From the NCBI GenBank assembly GCA_036936605.1, contig JAUPFV010000004.1, positions 181,616,807-181,680,806 of the forward strand: a stretch of DNA of 64,000 bases. Reading direction: 5' to 3'. Positions 56,799 through 64,000 of the stretch are shown here, piece by piece (within the stretch, counting starts at the first letter, position 1; every line of letters begins with the position of its first letter). The stretch is from Limnanthes douglasii subsp. nivea. Lineage: Eukaryota; Streptophyta; Magnoliopsida; Brassicales; Limnanthaceae. The translations under genes and the position numbers were made by a program. A model generated the notes under the pieces. It was not told the DNA's origin and searched no databases. It saw nothing but the letters and a program-made list of their open reading frames with translations.

Positions 56799-57176
56799 AA
56801 TATGATGCCTTCTTAAAATATTTGGAGTGATTTGATTACAATTTCTTTCAAGTCTTCAATTTACTAAGGATCTTTGACATATCAGATTAATTTGGTTAAA
56901 TGATGACCCTTAAACACGCGTCATCGGAGATTTTAAACACTCTCATCTTAAATATTTATGAAGTAAATAAGGGCTCTTTAAACATTAGCCATTGAAATTG
57001 AAAGCAAGTATAAAACAGAACAAAAATTGAGTAAGATAAACCCGTTCAGGTAAAAACCGGGTAATAATATTAGAACACCGAATATGCCTTAGCCATCCAA
57101 GGTCTTTTAGTTTTAAGAAAGGTTTAACCGGATACGATTACGAAAATGCCTTGGCCTTCCAAGGACTGTTAATAGT
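56799..57176. other. Spacer between pol and aORF, element C
   Basis: AT-rich, no gene. Three short variants of a phrase like gccttagccatccaaggtct / gccttggccttccaaggact occur at 57084-57170. Confidence 0.45.
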
Positions 57177-60176
57177 TCACAAAATAAAGAAAACAAAAAG
57201 ATAGTTAAAAACCTCAGGGCTTATTCCCTTCGGATGTTCCTCATCATCTCCTTTCTTAGGACCTTTGAGTTCAGCACTTGAACTCTCTCCGGTTCCTTCT
57301 TCCTCATCAATGGTAGAATCGATCCCACTAGAGTAATTATTCTTATCACCATCTGCCAGTGTGTGGAACAGGATGTCCTCATACTCCACGTATTCCCACA
57401 AAGGACCAAGAGTCATCCTCGGAAACTTCTCGTGAAAGAGTAGTACCATGTCAGACTTTACTTTAGCATAACTTTTTTCCAATGAATTTATCATCCCGTT
57501 GGTGTACTTATCTATGCTGGCCTGAATCCTCTTTTCCTGCTCCTTCACCAAGTCTTCCTTCTTCTTGGTTGCCTTGGACACAATCTCTTCCAGGGAAATC
57601 TTGTCACCGGACAAGGTCTGGATGACGCCGTCTTTAGTCTTCACATCTTCCTTCAAGGTGGAGAGATCTTTCTCCAAACCGGAGCACTTAAATTGGAGCT
57701 CTGAGTTAGCCTTCTCTGAAGTGGCCAGCTTGGTTGACAGATCTTCCTTGTCCTTCTTCAACTCCTCAAGCTCCTTCTTCAGTGCCTCAATGCTCTAGTT
57801 AGCATTGAGGAGATTAGTTGACAAAGTTTCTTTGTTAGTTTTGAGGATGTTGATGAGGGTAGACTGATTTTTTACTTGCCTTTCTAAGTTAAGTACTGGT
57901 TGAATATGACCCAGAAGAGAATGAGCCACCACATCATTCTCCCCGGAGATAGTGTAGGACTTGCCATTGTAAGTCACCATATTAGAAGAGCTTGAAGGAC
58001 GGTAGGGGTCGGGGAAGTCATCATTCTCAGAATCGTTGAAATAAAGACCAATGTCTTGAAATGTACTGATGTCTACTCCATCAATCTCCCCTCCGGTGCA
58101 TTCTCCGAATTGCAAGTCTGTTGGAATGCTCTCTGCCAAAGTAGGGTGAACGGGAGCTGGTGGAGGAAGACGCTCCGAAGGGCGAGAGTTATTTCTCCCC
58201 CTAAGGTGACCTTCTTCTTCTTGGAAACCCTTTCATCACTACTGGCTCCCCGTTTTTGGTCCTTCTTCGGAGGCCTTGGTGGATTTTACGATTCACTTGC
58301 CTTCTTAAGGGTTTCATCTTCAACCACTTGGAGAAAGGAGGCATCAATCCCTCATCGGTTCTCCTCTCCTTGATTATCCGGACCAGTTTCTTCTACAACA
58401 ACCCGAACTGCCTCTGCTGCAACCTTTTTTTCTTGCCCTTTCCTTTCATTTTGCTAGGGGCTTTGGCTCTCGAGGGCAAAGCCAGTTTTCCATCCTTTTC
58501 CTCTATTCACTTAAGAATGACAGCTGGGGGAGGTGGTGTGGTCAATTCCTCCTAGGTGAGATCTCTCCGACCGGTGGTATTTCATAAGTGGGATCTCACT
58601 AAGTTTCCAGAAGTAAAACAGTTATGGAAAGCATTCCCCCAACGTTCAGCATCCCATGCATTCAGCTTGGCACATGTGATCTGCCCCTCCTCCAGATAAC
58701 CGATGAACTCCTTCAATACTACTGACAAGGGAAAATGGGTGATTCAGGAGTGGAATGTTTGTAAAAATAAGAAAGAGAAAACGAAAAACAAAACTGAATA
58801 CTTACTTGTGCTCTTCCACCTGCAGGTAAGCATGCTAGGGTTAACCTTAGCCTTGATCTTTCTCCCATTCTCCCATGTCCCACTGATGAATAGGAACTGA
58901 GTTTTCCAGTTCTTCTCTGATTCCAACAAATCATCCACCACTTTGAAGTTGTCTCCCATGTTATAGTGTTAGATAGGGATGTGATGATTTTTCCACAGGC
59001 TGGCCACAACGGAGAATTGCTCCATGTGGAGAGGGATGCCGGACAGCCTCGATGCCATTATATAGGAAATGAGGGTATACCAAGCGTTTGGACTTAATAT
59101 CTTGGACAAATCTTGATCAGGTGAAAATACCTGACGATCTCTGGGTCTAAGGGGAATCTGAGCCCTCAGTTGACCAGCTCGGTGTAGAGGACAATCTCAT
59201 TGAGCTTGTAGTCCATTAGAGTCTCCAGTGTGACTGGTATCCTCACTTTTACTGATTCTGGGATCCCCCACTTAATCCGGATCCGTCCCAACTCAGCGGT
59301 GTGAGTATAAACGTAGTTGATGTATAACATAGCCAGCAGATACTTCACATTAATTTTCTGAAAGCAAGGTCACACGTTGCTCTCCAAACACTCTGGTAGC
59401 TCCGGATGAGCCAATCCAACCTTCACTTTGCCTTTCCATTTTCTTCCAGAGGCAGCATCCTTAGTTTGACCAGAGGCTTCAGTTTCAAAGAGGGCCTCTT
59501 CGGTACTATATTTCATCATTTCTTCCATCATTGTGGAAAGTTTATCAGATTTTGAGGCTGGAAGAGTGTCAACTTATTGCTCAATGGTCTGTCCGGATGC
59601 TTGAGCACCGTTTTCTTCTAGAGGTCTGGTGTCCGGTTGGGGCTCAGCTCCGGAGGATTTGGTGTGAGAAGGCACTTTGCATGCTTCTGATCCGGAGGGC
59701 TTATTTGGAGGAGCTCTTATGGAAATCTCCGACCCGGAGGGTTTGTCTTTACTTGCCGACTTAGAGACTTCCGGTTTAGAGGATTTTGATTGGGAGCTAG
59801 TCGCTTGGGCTTTCACCAAGCGTGTTGTTCGGCGTGGGCTGGTTTTCTCTGAGGACGTTTCGATGTCAGAGCCCATGGCTATGAACGGGGAGGGTTTCCT
59901 AATACTTGATACTACTTTCTCTTGGGCAGTAAAGGGTTGGGACTCCTGAACAGAGGAGCCTGATGGGATTGGCGAAAGGTTTGGCTTGAATAGACGTTTG
60001 GGTTTTGGATTTCTGGTAGAGGACAATCCTTGATCAGCTTCTAGAGATGGTTTATCGGCCTTATCGCTTGGAGAGACTGGAAGACCAGCAGCAATGCGTC
60101 TTTCTCCTTCAACTTTCTTCGCCTTCTCTAGTTCCGAAAGATTCAACCAACCGTCTTTTACATGAGCGTTTTTAGC
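57177..60176 (-). pseudogene. aORF of element C
   Basis: On the minus strand from 60176: NLSELEKAKKVEGERRIAAG, a long Ser/Lys/Pro-rich disordered part (to 59574), then KYSTEEALFETEASGQT. The conserved domain follows at about 59080-59350: DYKLNEIVLYTELVN, stop (TGA where relatives have Trp), GLRFPLDPEIVRYFHLIKIC. After decayed middle exons, 58139-57795 (MAESIPTDLQFGECTGG, acidic) and a clean coiled coil (57783-57177, ELKKDKEDLSTKLATSEKAN) end in ISPEVFNYLFVFFIL. Same domain order as B and D. Role unknown; stops show it is not functional. Confidence 0.75.
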
Positions 60177-60366
60177 TGTGAACTAAAACTATCTAAGAAA
60201 GGTTTTGAAAGAAAATGTGAAAGCTCTATAAAAAGATTTTTGGAGTAATGAAGTCCGGATAAACCTCGAACCAAACACACGAACGAACCGGAAAGTATTG
60301 CTACTAATTAAATGAGTTTTTTAGTACTGCCAACGAATTTTTGACAAAACCTAAAAAAGAAGCTAC
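60177..60366. other. aORF leader and 3' LTR edge, element C
   Basis: Non-coding. A purine-rich aaaaaagaagc just before the LTR (60351-60361) is a weak polypurine tract. Confidence 0.4.
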
Positions 60367-60745
60367 TGATGAGTCTGGAATTATTCACCACTACTCATTG
60401 AGAAATCCGGACAGGGGTAATTCGGACAATAAGTGCCCACTAAACTATCCACACAGGACAAAAGTATTAAATAACTAAACACATGTTTTGACTAAGCTAA
60501 GTGCTATCAGCTTACTAAGTAAATGGGTCCTTAAACTTGACCCGGTTACATAACTTGACCTGAAAACCCATGGGTCCATAATTAACGGTATAAATACCCA
60601 ACTACTTTCAATAATGAGGGTAATGAACATTTAATACAACCAGGCAGCTTAAATCTCTCACTACAAAACACCTAAACATTTAATACCCTTAAAATTCTCC
60701 AAAACACTTGACAAAATCACCCTCAACTTAAAATAAACCTCACAA
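60367..60745 (+). repeat. 3' LTR of element C
   Basis: tgatgagtctggaattattc... to aaataaacctcaca. Partner of 50594-50973. Confidence 0.85.
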
Positions 60746-61235
60746 ATGGGAAAAACCTAAAACAATTAACTGCTAAAGTATTAATTTTATTGATTTGATA
60801 AGATACTTTAGTTTCTCTTTATAAAACTCTTAGCCCTGTATTTATAGTATTCTTGGTCGTAACTCTCCTATTAATTACAAACATTTAATGGGTCGTGACC
60901 ATCATTAAACTAATTACCACAAATTCCCTTTAATCGTGGTCATTGGATGTTTGACTGTTGACTACCTTTCCTTGATTAACGGCCTTTAATATAGTCTACA
61001 ATACTAACTTCATTAGCATTTGTCGACAAAACGCTTAATTTCACTTTTCGTGCTGAGCATTCTTGGTAGTTCTGCCCGGTGGGTGCTAAGGTTTCCATAT
61101 CCGCCCAGGTCGGGTCCGATGCCAATTTACTTTTAGCTGAGCAATGTCGCAGACTATGCTCCTCGAGCGTGCTTGCCTTTGATCGCGGTCTGCTTAACTA
61201 TAGCTGAGTGCGGACTAGCCTTTATGTATTTGATT
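60746..61235 (-). repeat. Rest of the left LTR of element A' (inner end deleted)
   Basis: atgggaaaaacctaaaacaa onward matches 7784-8265 of element A closely in order. Homology ends at gtatttgatt (61235), where A continues tggccgagcg. About 200 bases of LTR end plus the polypurine tract are missing. Confidence 0.8.
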
Positions 61236-61811
61236 GGAATAAAAAATAAATAAGAATATGAAAAAAATATGTGCGTGACGTGTCAATCGCTGATTTGATA
61301 GCGTGTGTCGATTTAGTTTGATTTTCTGACAAGTGACAGTAGAAAAGCGTGCTAAACGTTTAAGTTCTCGATGAAGGATTCGACAGGTGTCATCATTGTA
61401 ATAACAGTTGAGTAAGTGAACCGTTTGGGTAATTATTTAAAGGGTTGTTCAAAAATATAAGTCTTTATTCTGAAAAGGTACTTTGTGAGCATTTGCTTGA
61501 AAGAAACTTGGAGAGGAGAACCAAGATTGTCGTCACGTTTGAATCAGTATTTTGATACACTCATTGGAGAATTTGTCGGAGATATCATCGGAGAGCAGAG
61601 TACTAAAAAAGGTATATATCTCCTTGTGGGTCTTTTGCTCGTAGTTTGGGTAGATAGTGGAAGGGGAAATTGAAATGATTTAAGGGGTTTGTAGGATCAT
61701 AAGAATGCATGATTTGTATCAAATGTTGGGTTTATTGAGAGTAAGGTCACGCGTCATGTGGTGAAACCCTAATCTTATAACCACTGTTGGGTAATTGTAG
61801 TCGGTTCATTC
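61236..61811. other. Leader upstream of the aORF in A'
   Basis: No coding recognised; a 62-codon frame at 61485-61673 is short and unsupported. Corresponds in position to 17523-18116 of B. Confidence 0.4.
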
Positions 61812-63095
61812 ATGGCGCCAAAGAAAACAATGAAGAAGAAAGTAGTGGAACTGAAATTGAAGTATGAGGAGATAGCGGTTTTAAAGGAGTATTTCACCAA
61901 AATTACTCCGAAGTATGGGTACCTGGCTGATGGATCCCTAATGGCGTTTATAAATAGATATAGGTTTCCCAACGATGTGACCGTTAGGGTGCCTTGAACG
62001 GGATACCAACCTTATACAGATGAGGAGGTGGAGACTTGCTTATTTATAACCTTGTTTGATTGGGGCCTGTGGCTCCCTTTGCCACCACTGATTAGGGACT
62101 TCTTTAGTTTTATTGGTATTTGTCCTACCCAACTAACATCGAATGGGTGGAGGACGTTGCTGAGCATCTTCCTTAGCTCACAGTATTTCAAAATACCTCT
62201 CGGTTTGGCCGACGTATTGGCGGGGATGGAGGTTGCCAAACTGGCGCGGTCGCCTTTTTTATGTACAGTTAAATAAAGCGAGGCATATAGTGGACCTTCC
62301 TAATTCAGATAAGACATGGAAGCATAGATTTATTTATGTGTCTGGTAATTGGGAGCATGAGAGTGCTACGATGAATCTTCAATTAGAAAGGCGTTGGAAT
62401 TCTAAGTGTAGGGCTTATTATGTGTTTAAGTGTGTAGATTAGTTTATAAACGTGATTGTAATTTGTCTTGTTCAAGCATGTGAGGGTAAATACCAAGAGT
62501 AGTGCAAATAGGGTCGTCCAAAGGGGTCGGTGAATCTTTTAGAAAAGTGATATGTCGCGACGCACACTGTTTGGGGAGGCGAGACGACACAGGTCTTCTC
62601 TGTGGTGAACTATCTTAAAGCTAGTCTGTGGCGTATCCCTGAATTTGTGGTGGCAAAGACGACATAGTTTTAATGGCCGGTAGCGAAGAAGAGGCTACGT
62701 TGGAGAGGCTCCGAGCATTATTGGAGCAGAGGTGTGAGGAAGGTGATTTTTCTGGCCTGAGTCTAACAGTGCCGGCAGGTCGAAGGAGAAGGGAGGCGAG
62801 TGACTCATCTTTTACGCTCGAAGGGGTGCAGAAAGGGGAAGAGGTAAAGATGCCGAGCAAGGAGGGGCAGTTGGCCATTGTTGCTGAAGAGGTAGAAGAC
62901 AGTGGCAAGAAAACGAGGTCTCGGGAAAAAGACTCGGAGGATGCGGTCAGTCCTCTAAAAAATAAGAAAAATAGGGTCATTAAATCTCAGCCCTTTTCAC
63001 AAAGGAAGCTGGCGTTGGTGGATGATGACGAGGTGGATGGAACCGTTGGAGGCCATGTGAAGGATGCTAGCAATGCGCAACTAGAGGAGAATAAA
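61812..63095 (+). pseudogene. aORF of element A', N-terminal half
   Basis: MAPKKTMKKKVVELKLKYEE starts at 61812, paralleling B. The diagnostic domain reads LFDWGLWLPLPPLIRDFFSF, IGICPTQLTSNGWRTLLSIF (62048-62180). After a one-base frameshift at about 62250 it continues FIYVSGNWEHESATMNLQLE. From 62520 it is nearly identical to 485-1050 of element A, including VNYLKASLWRIPEFVV and RLRALLEQRCEEGDFSGL. Stops at 61996 and near 62660. Ends where unrelated sequence begins at about 63095. Confidence 0.75.
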
Positions 63096-64000
63096 TTAAA
63101 GTCAATAAAGTATATGAAGAACCAATACAAGATGAGGTGACGAGTTTTATTTCACATGACATGCTTAGAACATTATTTGACTTGAAGGATGCACAAGCCA
63201 ATGTTCAAAATATTGAACAACATGTGCATGTTGCATAAGATGAGGTTCAAGATAAAGAGGTGGAGTTGAATCATAAAAATGGATATTTGAATGACGTAGA
63301 TGTGTAACTGAAAGATGTACCGCAAGAGGAAGTACAAAATATAGGAGATTAGGTGATACATATAGAGGTGACAATGAATGATGTATATTTTAAAGTGATA
63401 AATTTAGTGATTAACAAGAAGTTCAAAACCAAAAAAAGATGATGAATATGAAGTTCAAAACCAACAACGTGTAAGTGAGTTAAAGTTAGTTGAGAAATAT
63501 GATTCATTTACAGATTTCACAATTTTGAGAAAGCGTTATAACATTATGTATCTAACAAATTGTGAAAGCCTTTTTTCGTATTCATGAAAAGGTTGTATTT
63601 CACATGTTACATTTAACAAGCACACTTGTACTATAGTTCGTATTCCTCAAACTCGTTTCACATTTTTCAAATCTATACAAAATGTTTTGAATTTTATAAT
63701 TTCCATGTGTACGTAACAATTATTACAATTTCGAATTAAATATTTATGATTACATTTGGAATAGAATTATATCTCATAGTTATGTTTACCCTCATTTCAT
63801 AGCTCGCATATTTTTTCCTTTCATTCACATTTCACAAAAACTATTGTTATATATTTTGCATGGGCACATTTTTCGATAATTGTGTTTAGCAATTGGTTCA
63901 CCTGTATTATTTTTTAATTGTGTACTTTTGTTTGTTGGAGCAGAAAGCAAAAGGACAAAAACCTATAAAAATTATAAAAGGTAAAAGCCCCACTTGAACC
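63096..64000. other. Unrelated sequence replacing the aORF of A'
   Basis: Family-A homology stops at cgcaactagagga. The next 390 bases contain a plus-strand reading with few stops (ISHDMLRTLFDLKDAQANVQ, then an acidic QDKEVELNHKNGYLNDVDV). After about 63480 it is AT-rich without a gene. Probably another insertion or a deletion junction. Confidence 0.45.

Larger units (their letters stand above)
50594..60745 (+). mobile_element. Element C: Tat-like Ty3/gypsy inserted in the LTR of A'
   Basis: Plus strand, complete in outline: 5' LTR, primer-binding site, gag, protease, RT, RNase H, second RNase H, integrase, conserved block, aORF on the minus strand, 3' LTR. Target duplication atggg at 50589-50593 and 60746-60750. 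Removing C rejoins tgttatggg and aaaaacc into the family-A LTR start. Frames are broken in gag, protease-RT, RNase H and integrase. Confidence 0.9.

Overview
This window looks like repeat-rich nuclear DNA of a flowering plant, probably a eudicot. It is AT-rich, and essentially every recognisable protein belongs to a plant transposable element. I see no intact host gene, rRNA, tRNA, CRISPR array or bacterial-type operon. All recognisable element genes carry stops, frameshifts or deletions, so this is an old nest of dead copies.

Layout. 1-484: end of a Ty3/gypsy copy of family B. 485-8466: element A (minus strand), with an opposite-strand ORF (aORF), a repeat-bearing spacer, pol, gag, primer-binding site and 5' LTR. 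8467-14115: element D (minus), an aORF plus pol that breaks off inside reverse transcriptase. 14116-16915: AT-rich DNA with weak gene remnants. 16916-30038: element B (minus), the most complete copy, with both LTRs and a foreign insert of about 2 kb inside its second RNase H. 30039-33693: AT-rich DNA that seems to continue the gene remnant split by B. 33694-37748: element E, an LTR element without gag-pol and loaded with minisatellites. 38356-50008: element F, a Mutator-like element with a target duplication, degenerate terminal inverted repeats, a decayed transposase and a Ulp1-type protease-like gene. 50585-64000: element A', a second family-A copy, whose left LTR is split by element C (plus strand, 50594-60745).

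A, B, C and D share one plan: gag, protease, reverse transcriptase, RNase H, a second RNase H, then integrase on one strand, and on the other strand, between integrase and the 3' LTR, an aORF. Where preserved, the aORF has a WGL-FPL / CPTQ-W domain followed by a coiled coil. A second RNase H plus an antisense ORF is known from the Tat/Ogre/Retand branch of plant Ty3/gypsy elements. pol and aORF are convergent, and a short conserved block (CTCATTAAAA...AAAGAGTGC) sits just past the pol stop in all four.

Most notable: the conserved block between the convergent ORFs; a palindrome-like TTCGCA...TGCGAA repeat scattered through the non-coding DNA of the MULE; loss of catalytic residues in both the Ulp1-like protease and the transposase of that MULE; element E as a minisatellite-rich non-autonomous element; and a clean nested insertion (C into the LTR of A', ATGGG target duplication). 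I found no evidence for a functional, previously undescribed system. The repeat structures are the part least explained by known families.
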